From positions 3,900,065-3,964,064 of the forward strand of contig NZ_CP056122.1 of NCBI RefSeq assembly GCF_018219455.1: a stretch of DNA of 64,000 bases, written 5' to 3'. Both the position numbers and the translations under genes were made by a program. Positions 1-8,577 of the stretch are shown one piece after another. Every line of letters starts with the position of its first letter. Positions within the stretch are counted from its first letter, which is position 1. This DNA comes from Moritella sp. 5. GTDB lineage: Bacteria; Pseudomonadota; Gammaproteobacteria; Enterobacterales; Moritellaceae. The notes beneath the pieces were generated by a model that was not told the DNA's origin, made no database searches, and saw only the letters and a program-made list of their open reading frames with translations.

Positions 1-117
1 GAAGGAGAACAAGAATTTGCCGATAAACAAGGCGCTGTACACGCCCGTGTATCGGTTGATTTTGGCAAGGAGTTTAACTGCTTATTACGTGTTGACTTAA
101 CTCAGCTGCCAACATAA
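1..117 (+). CDS. C-terminal end of an unidentified protein (partial)
   Basis: An open frame enters from the left edge in frame 1 and reads 38 codons to a TAA at 115-117, ending in ...DLTQLPT. The reading has no internal stop and its codon use resembles that of the neighbouring genes, so it is probably the tail of a real gene. The visible part is too short to name a family. It converges on the next gene, with about 26 bases between them. Confidence 0.6.
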   Translation, partial: EGEQEFADKQGAVHARVSVDFGKEFNCLLRVDLTQLPT

Positions 118-143
118 TACGCCGTAACTTTTAAGCGTAATAT

Positions 144-779
144 TTAACGGTAAAGCGCATCCACTTCACCGTTTTTAATACGCATATTCACACGTAGTAG
201 AGCATGTTGGGCAATCTTTAGTACGTCTTTCATGCTCTCATAACAATCCTGTTCATTATTTCCGTAAGCAAAAAAGTTTAGCGTCACTTGATGACCCATG
301 CCACCACTATCTGGTTTATCACCGAGTGCTAAATAACATGTTGGTGATTGCGATAAACCAATCGCGCCAGTGTTGAAGCTCGGTTTCATCGACGATGCCA
401 TTGATTGAATATTATTCATTAACCAATTAATGCTTTTTTCCTGACAGTTTTCGGGAATATCTCGAAACAAAATCATTAACCGAGCGCTGCATTTTTTCGC
501 ATATGAATATTGTGGGTCCCGGTTATCTTCTACCGCATTAAACACACAATCGTTACTTTCCAATAGCGAACTTGAACCATTTACCCACTCAATTAAGCTA
601 TAAAACTGTTCAACAAAGTCCCATGTATTAAATGGCAGCAGATCTTCTAATGCACTACGGATCAACTTAGGCTGTCGTTTAAAGTCCATGTAAACACTCG
701 ACTCATCCGATACCATATTCGTCCACGGATGAGATCTTAACGCTGAGTCATCAATTTTTTTGGAAATAAAAACGTCCAC
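144..779 (-). CDS. hypothetical protein, 211 aa
   Basis: I do not recognise this protein. It has no signal peptide or membrane segment, and its composition suggests a soluble cytoplasmic protein with several cysteines (about residues 77, 96, 112, 147 and 178). The start is a GTG preceded at 8-9 bases by an AAAGG ribosome site. The first in-frame ATG lies well inside, so GTG is the better choice. It lies downstream of the broken DUF3859 gene on the same strand with a gap of about 44 bases and could share its transcript. Function unknown; moderate confidence that it is a real gene. Confidence 0.65.
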   Translation of the reverse strand: MDVFISKKIDDSALRSHPWTNMVSDESSVYMDFKRQPKLIRSALEDLLPFNTWDFVEQFYSLIEWVNGSSSLLESNDCVFNAVEDNRDPQYSYAKKCSARLMILFRDIPENCQEKSINWLMNNIQSMASSMKPSFNTGAIGLSQSPTCYLALGDKPDSGGMGHQVTLNFFAYGNNEQDCYESMKDVLKIAQHALLRVNMRIKNGEVDALYR

Positions 780-823
780 AGTTACTGCCTTTGTTGGTTA
801 TACATAATAATGAAGGTTGAATT

Positions 824-1218
824 TTAACAGTGTTCCAGCGATATATTAAAAGTTTTATCGGCTAAAATTTTATTATCGAGTTCAATCGTCATCCGCCAGT
901 CACCACATTTATCAGCAATCGGCTGCCACACAGTATCACCTAAATAAAATTGCCAATCGTTATTCGTCACATGAACTTCCCCAGTAAATGGCATACGCAC
1001 ATTGCCTTCAGCATCTAAAATACCAGGGTGAGCAATACAAAAACGGATCTTGGCACCACGGGCTTTTTTAATATTCACGATAAAGCCAAACTCATATCAA
1101 TTTCGGCAGGAATATTTGTAGTGAACTGCTGAATACTCGGTAAGTCTTTTGATTTGCTCTGCCATTGAGAATGAATGCCATATGTTTGCATTTTAGTGAC
1201 GGGTTTGTATTTAGCCAT
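824..1218 (-). pseudogene. DUF3859 family protein, frameshifted
   Basis: Two reading frames join into one DUF3859-like protein of about 130 aa. The N-terminal part starts at an ATG (1216-1218) with an AGGTGAAG ribosome site and reads MAKYKPVTKMQTYGIHSQ...IPAEIDM. It then runs into a TGA after about 46 codons. The C-terminal part (GFIVNIKKARGAKIRFC...WRMTIELDNKIL) continues in another frame. Losing one base near 1088-1093 explains it: the family reads roughly EIDxEFGFIVNIKKAKG across this joint, and here the glutamate codon is one base short. The function of DUF3859 is unknown. Either the gene is broken or the read has an error; both halves otherwise look well preserved, so any break is recent. 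Confidence 0.7.
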
Positions 1219-1323
1219 TGCTTCACCTAGGGATAATCAGAAATTAATGCGTTCAATAACACCGTATAATACCGATGACTAGCGCTTGTGGAAAGATGTA
1301 AAACACCACCCCACAAAAGCTAA

Positions 1324-3228
1324 TTAATTATCTCTTCCCAAGCAACTTAAAAATATCGCAGTATTAAACGGCTTTTGCATAAAATAAATATCGGAGTGAA
1401 ATTCACTATCGACTATCTCATTTTTATCATTAGCCGATAAGATAAAATATTGGGTTTGCGCATTCACTTGAATACATTTCATTTTGGCAATCAATTCCAA
1501 GCCATTCATCTCATCTAACTGATAATCAACAATCACAACATCGGGTTCTGCATTCACAAATTGGGTTAACGCCATTTCAGAGTTATTCGCGCAAACAGTA
1601 TTAAACTGTTTTTCTGCCAGCATCGCATTACATACTTCCAGATTAAAGCGGTTATCGTCGATAATTAAAATACGCACATCACGGTAATGTATCGGATTCA
1701 ATCGCAGCGATAATCTTGATGAATCAAACTGACATGGAAAATGCAGCATGATTTTAGTACCTTCATTTTTAACACTGTGCAGCCTTAACTTGCCACCAAC
1801 CTGAGCTAATAATTGGTTACAGGTATAAAGTCCTAACCCAATACTCGAGACATGTTTTAGTTTCGACTCAGTATCTACAGTGAAAGGATTAATAAGTAAT
1901 TCTTTGGTTAATGTTGACATGCCAAGCCCAGAGTCTTGGATCAAAATACGTACATAATGACCTCTAATTATTGACTCCTCGTTAAACCCTGTACGTTGAC
2001 AAACATCAATATGACAGCGTACAGCCTTACCCGTACTGTATTTCAATGCGTTATTAATCATATTGGTGATAACTTGAAATAGTTTAGAACTATCAACACT
2101 GATTACCATTGGTAACTTCTCACTGATATGAAAATCTAATGTTTTACCGGCAGGAATGCTCAACTTGTTATAATAATCTTGGATGTTACCTATGCATTGC
2201 AAGGTATTGACCGGAGCGTTGTTTAATACCAGAGCCCCTGCAGTTGACTTGCTGTAATTCAAGGTGCTTTCTGCTACTGAATACAGTAAATTAGCCGACC
2301 ACTGCATCTTATCAATAAGTACACTATGTTCATCACTGATTTGAGGCATATCCCTTAGCATCTGGCTATAACCTAATAACGCATTAATCGGCGTTCGAAT
2401 TTCATGATTAATACTTGATACCATCGCGACATTTAGTTTATTTTCTCTCGTAATACGTTTAAATAAACGCTTATTCTCTAATTTAAAATACAACAACACA
2501 AAAATAAGCGAACAGATAAATATCAAGGATAATATTACGCAAACAAACTCAATGATCATTGGCGATGACGCCCTCGTTCCGATACTTAGCGTATAATAAA
2601 AGTCATACTTTGGGAGACTAATTTTCAGTTTGGTATTATGACTAAACAATCCAGATATCATACTTGTTGATTGCATCATACAGCTTTGATTTTTAACATA
2701 TCCTTGTGATGAAGAATATTGCAAACAAGCATCGTTCAATTTATTGATGTTAAATAACAGACGCTTTATTGGTGTAGCATAAAATAAATACGGCATATGA
2801 GGATCATTAATATTCACACCGATCAACTCATAGTTATCAAGTGTCCCTCTAAGCTTGCCATGTTCATCTAAAATGGTTTTTAATTTTTCCAATTGAGGTG
2901 CAAATTTTTCATCCGAAATATAACCTAGTGTCATCTCAGGTGTTAAGGTAAAAATCAGCGCTTCTCTTGTGCCCAACAATTCTCGGGTAAAAATAGAAAA
3001 CTCGTTTTTTTTTACCCTTACAGATGATTTAAAAAAAGATTTAATCGCATTAATAATAAGTTTATGTTGTAAATGCTTTTCTTGACTAAATGCCATCAGC
3101 GTTGCTACTTTTTTATCATGGTTATGTTTAGATTCATCTAAACTATAACTGACAAATGAAGTCACAAGTACCGTAGTAAATAAAACACAAACACAAATAT
3201 AAATATAAATATTAAATTTATAATTCAT
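1324..3228 (-). CDS. hybrid sensor histidine kinase (membrane, HisKA-HATPase-REC)
   Basis: This is a membrane sensor kinase of 634 aa. Seen in order: TM1 (about residues 7-29), a periplasmic sensor region of about 190 aa, TM2 (about 224-249), a HisKA box with phospho-accepting His275 in NHEIRTP, an HATPase with N box (NMINNALKYS), G1 (DSGLGMS) and G2 (GLGLYTC), and a C-terminal receiver with Asp568 in VIVDYQLDEMNG and Lys619. The frame is open further upstream, but the ATG at 3228 gives a normal signal anchor and overlaps the HPt stop by 11 bases, suggesting translational coupling. It is the last gene of an operon with an HPt protein and a REC-EAL protein, so phosphate probably flows His275, Asp568, HPt, REC-EAL. 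The ligand is unknown. Confidence 0.9.
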   Translation of the reverse strand: MNYKFNIYIYICVCVLFTTVLVTSFVSYSLDESKHNHDKKVATLMAFSQEKHLQHKLIINAIKSFFKSSVRVKKNEFSIFTRELLGTREALIFTLTPEMTLGYISDEKFAPQLEKLKTILDEHGKLRGTLDNYELIGVNINDPHMPYLFYATPIKRLLFNINKLNDACLQYSSSQGYVKNQSCMMQSTSMISGLFSHNTKLKISLPKYDFYYTLSIGTRASSPMIIEFVCVILSLIFICSLIFVLLYFKLENKRLFKRITRENKLNVAMVSSINHEIRTPINALLGYSQMLRDMPQISDEHSVLIDKMQWSANLLYSVAESTLNYSKSTAGALVLNNAPVNTLQCIGNIQDYYNKLSIPAGKTLDFHISEKLPMVISVDSSKLFQVITNMINNALKYSTGKAVRCHIDVCQRTGFNEESIIRGHYVRILIQDSGLGMSTLTKELLINPFTVDTESKLKHVSSIGLGLYTCNQLLAQVGGKLRLHSVKNEGTKIMLHFPCQFDSSRLSLRLNPIHYRDVRILIIDDNRFNLEVCNAMLAEKQFNTVCANNSEMALTQFVNAEPDVVIVDYQLDEMNGLELIAKMKCIQVNAQTQYFILSANDKNEIVDSEFHSDIYFMQKPFNTAIFLSCLGRDN

Positions 3229-3511
3229 CTTCAATCGCTGTAACTTGCCCGTGAATGTTGTCAGCAAGACAATGTAACTGCCCAAGAGTAGTCATCATAT
3301 TTATCTGTTCATCAAGAGCAAGAGATAGATAGCGGCATATTCCCTTAAGCTGATGCTTTAGTGCATTAAGCTTATCATCATTGTCAACTAAGGTCGTTTG
3401 CTGGTGAATATTAACCAACTCTTCGACCAATGCTCGGTATAAAGGCAAGCGTCTTGCTTCACTATACCCCCAAAAAAAGTGACGTAGACTGTCACTAATA
3501 TCAATGTTCAT
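3218..3511 (-). CDS. stand-alone histidine phosphotransfer (HPt) protein
   Basis: A 97-aa protein, predicted helical, with the sequence KHQLKGICRYLSL around residues 52-64. This fits the HPt signature (H-x-L-K-G-x-x-x-x-L), in which the histidine carries the phosphoryl group. The length suits a single HPt four-helix bundle. It sits between a REC-EAL gene and a hybrid kinase and overlaps both (11 bases at each end), so the three are almost certainly co-translated and work as one relay. HPt domains diverge strongly in sequence, so the assignment rests on the short motif plus context. Stand-alone HPt genes inside the cognate operon are less common than HPt domains fused to the kinase. Confidence 0.78.
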   Translation of the reverse strand: MNIDISDSLRHFFWGYSEARRLPLYRALVEELVNIHQQTTLVDNDDKLNALKHQLKGICRYLSLALDEQINMMTTLGQLHCLADNIHGQVTAIEDEL

Positions 3512-4703
3512 TAATAGCAGTATCCTTATGCACGTAACGATTAACCCAAGCTTTTAAATAGCGGCCTTCAATTGGCGGACTATATAAATATCCTTGTCCA
3601 ATATCGCAACCAAGCTCATCTAAAATATTAAGTACACTTTCAGTCTCAATACCTTCAGCAACAACACTCACAGACATTTTTTTAGCTAAGACGATCGTGG
3701 ACTCAACAATAAGGAGATGCTGTTTGTTTGTATCAATATCACACACAAAAGAGCGATCAATTTTAATTTCATTAAAAGGAATAGTATCTAAACGTTCATA
3801 GGTCGAATAACTCTTACCAAAATCATCCAGTGAAATACCGATGTCATTAATAATCAGTCGCGCGATCGAATTTAATGCGCAGGCTTGATTAATCACTTTC
3901 TGTGACTCGGTAAGCTCTAATATTAAGTTAATGTGGGTGTGAGCTTTCTTATAACTAATGATGTAATCAATCAAGCTATCACAAATCAAATCTTCAGCAG
4001 TAACATTAATCGATAACCTATAGTTAGTAACGCCCGTTTCATTCTCCCAAAATTTGAATGCTTTGGCGATAATCATCTTCGAAAATTCGACATTAAGCCC
4101 AGCCTTATCAATCAAGGGTAAAAACGTATCTGGATAAATGTAACCATTTTCGTCGTGCATTCTAGCTAACACTTCAAAGCCTATGATACGTTTACTTTTC
4201 ATATTGATTTGGGGTTGAAAACAAAGTAATACTTGTTCATCTTCAAGTAGTTTATTTATATCATAATCAGATGTATTTACGGATTCGTTTACGTCTATTT
4301 CATTGCCATACAAATTTTGTAAGCGTGTCGTTTCTGCTAAAATAAAACCCACGTTAATCGGTTTTTTAAAAACGCCAATTAAGTTCAATTTTAAACTACT
4401 CACAATACTACTCACTAACTCAAGAGTCCGTTGATCCGAAGAACTAATTACTGCAAGTGGTATATCGGAATAACATGCGTGTACAGATAAGAAGTTAATT
4501 ACTTCCATTCCATCGCTGTTATCCATTTTTAAATCCAAGATCAGTAAATCAATATTGCCTTCTGTAGCAACAATGGTTTCAATACCTTGATTTGCATCTT
4601 CAGCTTCAAACATCTGAAGATCATGCTCGACGCTAGTCTCAACAAGATCGGCTTTAATCGCTTCTCGGATAAATTTTTGGTCATCGACAATCAAAATATT
4701 CAT
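3501..4703 (-). CDS. response regulator with EAL cyclic-di-GMP phosphodiesterase output
   Basis: A 400-aa protein with an N-terminal receiver (phospho-acceptor Asp57 in LILDLKMD, Lys114 in FKKP) and a C-terminal EAL domain (about 150-395). The EAL signature reads EVL (Glu177), a common active variant. The remaining catalytic set is present: Asn in SINVTA, Glu in LELTES, Asp-Asp in SLDDFG, Lys in IKIDRS, Glu in VAEGIE and Gln in GQGY. The domain should hydrolyse c-di-GMP to pGpG. The architecture is that of RocR/PvrR. The ATG at 4703 is chosen over an upstream in-frame start because GGAG lies six bases before it. It follows the XRE gene by 10 bases. The output is probably switched by phosphorylation through the neighbouring HPt. 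Confidence 0.9.
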   Translation of the reverse strand: MNILIVDDQKFIREAIKADLVETSVEHDLQMFEAEDANQGIETIVATEGNIDLLILDLKMDNSDGMEVINFLSVHACYSDIPLAVISSSDQRTLELVSSIVSSLKLNLIGVFKKPINVGFILAETTRLQNLYGNEIDVNESVNTSDYDINKLLEDEQVLLCFQPQINMKSKRIIGFEVLARMHDENGYIYPDTFLPLIDKAGLNVEFSKMIIAKAFKFWENETGVTNYRLSINVTAEDLICDSLIDYIISYKKAHTHINLILELTESQKVINQACALNSIARLIINDIGISLDDFGKSYSTYERLDTIPFNEIKIDRSFVCDIDTNKQHLLIVESTIVLAKKMSVSVVAEGIETESVLNILDELGCDIGQGYLYSPPIEGRYLKAWVNRYVHKDTAINEH

Positions 4704-4713
4704 AATTACTCCG

Positions 4714-5664
4714 CTATATACCGACATTCGTAGGTTGTATTTTTCGTGTTGGTATAACTGAAAGCATCAGCATATTTCGGTTTGCCATGACTTCAGAACG
4801 ACTCATAATAAACGAATAATTCTGAATGATTTTAGATTGGTATTCAATTGGTTTGACTTTAAACATGGGGATTTTCATCTGCATCAATTTTTGTTTCAAT
4901 TTACTATCACAAGTACTAAAACTTAAATATTCAATCGCTTTATCTGTCGCTAGCTGATTAAGGTAGACAGACATCATATGATTATCAATTTGTGGGGATA
5001 CACCAAAAGAAGAGAGTACGACTAATACATTCGCCCGGTCTTGTTTCGCAATATTCAGTAATTCCAGAATATCTATGCTGCTATTCATAAATTCAAATAA
5101 TGCTTTCGTGGTTACCTTGCAAAATAAGCAATGTCCAACTAATTGATTCAAACTACAAAAAGCAGATACTAAAATGAGTGGTTTTAGCGACTCTGTAGTC
5201 GTAATGTTTTGACGTGTTGGAAATAAGCGGGGATTACCCTCATACACCAAACAAAGCTCTAACATCGACTCAAAATCAGCATGCTCAGGTAGCATTGATT
5301 GAGTATAGTATTGCTCATTCTTATAATAAGGGTGAGTAACTTTATCATTCTTGACGCAAGACGAAAGTTGAATAAAAGATGAACATTCTTCTACAAAATC
5401 TGCATTTGAACTGTAGATATTAAACAGATCATCATCAAATATCTCTGCTATTTCTGACTGTTTCGTTAAAGAAGGTGTGTTGATACCACGTTCCCAACGA
5501 CTGATTGAGATCGTATCTAAGCTATCAAAGGAATGGCTTCTCTCATTTAATAAAGCACGTAAGCCCTCTTGGGAAAGGTCATGTTCTGTGCGCACTTTCC
5601 TTAAAAAACTTGAGAATACCCTCATTATTACAGCTTTTTGATAAGAGTATATTTTATACACCAT
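4714..5664 (-). CDS. XRE-type helix-turn-helix regulator with long C-terminal region
   Basis: A 316-aa protein whose first 75 residues hold a Cro/C1-type helix-turn-helix (FLRKVRTEHDLSQEGLRALL, then SISRWERGINTPS). The remaining 240 residues match no family I can name; they contain a cysteine-containing stretch and a beta-alpha segment (ANVLVVLSSFG). The ATG at 5664 is preferred because GGAAGTGAAG lies directly before it. A TTG at 5676 and an ATG at 5625 are alternatives with weaker sites. It is the first gene of the phosphorelay operon and faces gbpA across a 343-base region. Inference: it may regulate its own operon and/or gbpA. The ligand is unknown. Confidence 0.75.
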   Translation of the reverse strand: MVYKIYSYQKAVIMRVFSSFLRKVRTEHDLSQEGLRALLNERSHSFDSLDTISISRWERGINTPSLTKQSEIAEIFDDDLFNIYSSNADFVEECSSFIQLSSCVKNDKVTHPYYKNEQYYTQSMLPEHADFESMLELCLVYEGNPRLFPTRQNITTTESLKPLILVSAFCSLNQLVGHCLFCKVTTKALFEFMNSSIDILELLNIAKQDRANVLVVLSSFGVSPQIDNHMMSVYLNQLATDKAIEYLSFSTCDSKLKQKLMQMKIPMFKVKPIEYQSKIIQNYSFIMSRSEVMANRNMLMLSVIPTRKIQPTNVGI

Positions 5665-6007
5665 CTTCACTTCCAATTATATCGAATGCCGTTATAACAA
5701 ACCTAATTACTTTCATTATTCAACGTCACCAAGTTAAAAATAAAAATGCCACCAAACAATAGATTTATAAATATATGCTCATGTATGCACTAATTCCACA
5801 GTAATAATTTTAATTTTATTTTAATAAATGCCTACATGCGTAGCATGCATAAATATTGACACCTCAACTAGGCATATGTTTATACATATGTATAAAATAT
5901 TACTCTGGTGGTAGATATAACTGCTCGTTATGCTACACCACGCAACAATCGGGCATCACATATGCTCTATACCTGCGCATTTTTAATTGATGAACATGGA
6001 GTCTCAT
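5665..6007. other. divergent regulatory region between the phosphorelay operon and gbpA
   Basis: No gene is seen in these 343 bases. They are very A+T-rich and contain two dyads flanking the gbpA -35 element: CATGC-GTA-GCATG at 5835-5847 and CATATG-N6-CATATG at 5873-5890. A promoter for gbpA is listed separately. Short open frames here on the plus strand overlap the start of gbpA and have no good ribosome sites. Confidence 0.6.
5856..5884 (+). promoter_or_regulatory. candidate sigma-70 promoter of gbpA
   Basis: A perfect -35 hexamer TTGACA (5856-5861) is followed after 17 bases by TTTATA (5879-5884) as -10. Transcription would begin near 5891 and leave a leader of about 117 bases before the gbpA ATG. 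The CATATG dyad overlaps the -10, so a protein bound there would block the promoter. Sequence prediction only. Confidence 0.5.
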
Positions 6008-7432
6008 ATGAGAAGAATAATATTAACGTCACTCAGTGCCTTAGCAGTATCCGCAGCTTTAGCACCAACATTCGCTATTGCACACGGGTATGTAGCAGGT
6101 GCATTTCCTTCTCGCGTTAATTTATGTCATGCAGACAATGGAGCTAAAAATGATTGTGTAAATGCTTCATACGATAGACAAAGCTTAGAAGCGCCAAAAG
6201 GCTTTCCAACTAAAGGTCCTGTAGACGGTAAGATAGCATCAGCACAAAAAGGCGGGTCATTTGATGTACTTGATCTGCAATCATCAAATAAATGGTATAA
6301 AACTAAGATCCAAGCGGGCTTAAATGACTTCCGCTGGTTTAGCACAGCTAATCATAAAACCACCAATTATGTTTATTACATCACCAAACCTGATTGGGAC
6401 CAAAACGCACCACTAACCCGCGCATCTTTTGACTTAGCCAATCCTTTCTGTGTGATTGATATGGATGGTCAACAACCACTGAAAAATTTAGGCAAGGCAC
6501 ACAGCTGTAACGTACCAGAACGTAGTGGCTATCAGGTGATCCTTTCCGTCTGGACGATCGACGATACCGCGAATGCGTTCTATAACGTTATCGATGTGGA
6601 ATTTGAAGACGGTGTAACCCCACCACCACCACCCGATGCTTGGGAGCAAAGCACCACAATTGCACCACAAGAAGACTTAGCCGTAGGTGATAAAGTAAAA
6701 GCCCGCTTCTTTGATTCATCGGTAGGCTCATTCACCACTCAAACCATCATTGAAATTAACTCCACTGCCAATGGTAAAAAAAATACGTGGTCTTACAACC
6801 TGGCCACTGCAATTAATGCTAATCAAACCGATGCGCAAGCGGGTGCGAAAAGTGACAACGATATATTTACCCCTATTTACGGTAATAACCCTATCTACTT
6901 AAAAGCGGGCTCTAACCTTAGCTCTGTTGAAGTTGATATTATTAAAGGTGACGTACCTGTTGATGACAGCATCACCGTTTTAGGTCTAGAAGATGAATAT
7001 ATAATTGACAACAATACTGTTGATGTCACGTTTAGCATTGAAGCTGTCGGTAACTTAAATGTCACCAATACTATCTTTGATGCAAATAACAAAGCCATCG
7101 CATCAAAATCTAAGAATGTTAATGACACTGTTGAGCACTTTACAATATCACTCAAGAATGCAACTGCAGGCACGTTTAAACTGGTTTCAATAGCCAACTC
7201 AAACGATAACAGCAATCTATCGCTACAAGTGTCAAATAGCTTCAAACTCCTTGATGCTGACATCCCTGGCGACTGCCAAGATATTCAAGCAATTGATATC
7301 AGCAAGCAATACAAACCAGGTAACGAAGTCTCTTACCAAGGTCATGTTTACCGTGCAGAACGTTGGACAGATATCGGCAAAGCACCAGATGCACAGTATT
7401 CAGGCTGGGTATTAGTCGGGCCGTGTGCATAG
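6008..7432 (+). CDS. gbpA: GbpA: chitin/GlcNAc-binding lytic polysaccharide monooxygenase (AA10)
   Basis: A secreted 474-aa copper monooxygenase and colonisation factor. The signal peptide ends FAIA, leaving His26 as the mature N-terminus, which forms the copper histidine brace with His116 (ANHKT); Phe191 (NAFYNVID) fits the usual axial position. Domains: AA10 (26-200), a Pro-rich linker (VTPPPPPD), two beta-rich domains that in Vibrio cholerae GbpA bind the bacterial surface, and a C-terminal carbohydrate-binding module (about 420-474) with aromatic residues in YQGHVYRAERWTD and SGWV. V. cholerae GbpA is 485 aa with the same order. The ATG at 6008 has GGAG upstream and begins a proper signal peptide. 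Export is probably by type II secretion. It is divergent from a c-di-GMP phosphorelay operon. Confidence 0.95.
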   Translation: MRRIILTSLSALAVSAALAPTFAIAHGYVAGAFPSRVNLCHADNGAKNDCVNASYDRQSLEAPKGFPTKGPVDGKIASAQKGGSFDVLDLQSSNKWYKTKIQAGLNDFRWFSTANHKTTNYVYYITKPDWDQNAPLTRASFDLANPFCVIDMDGQQPLKNLGKAHSCNVPERSGYQVILSVWTIDDTANAFYNVIDVEFEDGVTPPPPPDAWEQSTTIAPQEDLAVGDKVKARFFDSSVGSFTTQTIIEINSTANGKKNTWSYNLATAINANQTDAQAGAKSDNDIFTPIYGNNPIYLKAGSNLSSVEVDIIKGDVPVDDSITVLGLEDEYIIDNNTVDVTFSIEAVGNLNVTNTIFDANNKAIASKSKNVNDTVEHFTISLKNATAGTFKLVSIANSNDNSNLSLQVSNSFKLLDADIPGDCQDIQAIDISKQYKPGNEVSYQGHVYRAERWTDIGKAPDAQYSGWVLVGPCA

Positions 7433-7510
7433 CACCAGGTTAACCCTTGTGAATAAGCCCTCATACACAAGTCGTTAACACATTATCCTTTCAAAAAAGG
7501 ATAACTTGAA

Positions 7511-7546
7511 AAACAGCGTAAATCATATTTGCGCTGTTTTTTTTCG
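7511..7546 (+). terminator. intrinsic terminator after gbpA
   Basis: A 13-bp stem (AAACAGCGTAAAT paired with ATTTGCGCTGTTT, one T-G wobble) with a three-base loop runs directly into eight or more T residues. Just upstream, at 7483-7504, is a second perfect 9-bp hairpin (TTATCCTTT-CAAA-AAAGGATAA). Together they should stop gbpA transcripts efficiently. Confidence 0.85.
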
Positions 7547-7566
7547 TGTCAAAAGAAGGAAAGCAG

Positions 7567-8085
7567 ATGAGTAAACTCACCCAGAAATTTGATATAACCG
7601 CGAAATATCTTCATTGGATTTCAGCTCTCGTTATCTTATGGGCAAGTATATCGGGGTTATATATCGCCTTTTTCGAGCTAGAAACACATATTAAATCCCA
7701 AATTTTAATTTTCAACGTGTCGATAACAACGGTATTTATTCCACTATTCTGCTGGCGTATTTACCACCGAATAAAACAGGGTACGCCCCAAGCACACCCC
7801 GCGATGTCGACATTAGAAGTCAAACTCGCCCACGTCGGACATACCTTACTGTATGTACTGGTTTCATTGGTTCTAGTAAGTGGTGTATTGATGATGGATC
7901 ATGATGTGACTGTGTTTCAATTATTTACCATCCCGCAGCTACTGCAACAGCAAAGCAGTATTCATTTTTTTGAAACGATGCATTTGTACACCTGCCGATT
8001 ATTAGCGGTATTAGTCGTGTGTCACTTAGCCGCGTTAATAAAGCATGAAATGATGGGCAGGCGTATTTTAAAAAGAATGATTTAA
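7567..8085 (+). CDS. cytochrome b561 family protein
   Basis: A 172-aa inner-membrane protein with four hydrophobic segments and haem-ligand histidines in the expected places: KYLHW near the N-terminus, AHVGHTLLY before the third helix, and LAVLVVCHLAALIKHE in the last helix. Such proteins carry two b-type haems and pass electrons to or from quinone. The ATG at 7567 has AAGGAAAG just upstream; a GTG seven codons earlier is open but lies between the terminator and this ribosome site. It follows gbpA after the terminator, so it is likely transcribed separately. The physiological partner cannot be told from the sequence. Confidence 0.88.
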   Translation: MSKLTQKFDITAKYLHWISALVILWASISGLYIAFFELETHIKSQILIFNVSITTVFIPLFCWRIYHRIKQGTPQAHPAMSTLEVKLAHVGHTLLYVLVSLVLVSGVLMMDHDVTVFQLFTIPQLLQQQSSIHFFETMHLYTCRLLAVLVVCHLAALIKHEMMGRRILKRMI

Positions 8086-8162
8086 GTCATAGAGGTAGGT
8101 TCTACGCGAGATAGCGTTCCGTATTCATATTAAGTTACGGAACGAATATCAATGATAAATAA

Positions 8163-8480
8163 TTACTGTTCAGATTCTGCAGCATTGTTCTTCACTTCAT
8201 CAATACAGCACTCATCTTGTAAAAAACCAATCACAGATTGTAATTTTTCATATTCAGCCACGCAGTACAAGATTCGTCCTTCACGACGCTGTGAGAGTAA
8301 CCCAGCTGACGCTAAACTAGAGATGTGATGTGATAATGTCGATCCTGGAATTGATAGTTGCGTTTGTAACCCCCCAACGGCGATCCCCTGATAACCCGCA
8401 CGGATAACGCTTTTAAAAATACTTAATCGTGTTGGATGCCCAAGTTCTTTCAGTGCTTTCGCAATAATATCAATATCCAT
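8163..8480 (-). CDS. ArsR family transcriptional regulator
   Basis: A 105-aa winged-helix protein. The N-terminal half reads KALKELGHPTRLSIFKSV, typical for ArsR/SmtB, and the recognition helix is STLSHHISSLASAGLL, followed by a wing (RREGRILYCV). A CC pair near residue 91 (DECCID) could bind thiol-reactive metal or sense redox, but the classical CVC metal site in the recognition helix is absent. It converges on the cytochrome b561 gene and has no obvious partner transporter next to it. Ligand and targets unknown. Confidence 0.85.
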   Translation of the reverse strand: MDIDIIAKALKELGHPTRLSIFKSVIRAGYQGIAVGGLQTQLSIPGSTLSHHISSLASAGLLSQRREGRILYCVAEYEKLQSVIGFLQDECCIDEVKNNAAESEQ

Positions 8481-8577
8481 TTTTATCTCCGCCTAACCCC
8501 TAACAACATATATTTCGATATTAGCAGAAACATATGGGGGTTGCCAAGCTAGACCAACAAAGGGCCGAATTAATACA

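Noticed and set aside
5908-6120. 70-aa open frame upstream of gbpA
   Set aside because: It runs across the gbpA ribosome site and signal-peptide codons in another frame, has no ribosome site of its own and no family pattern.
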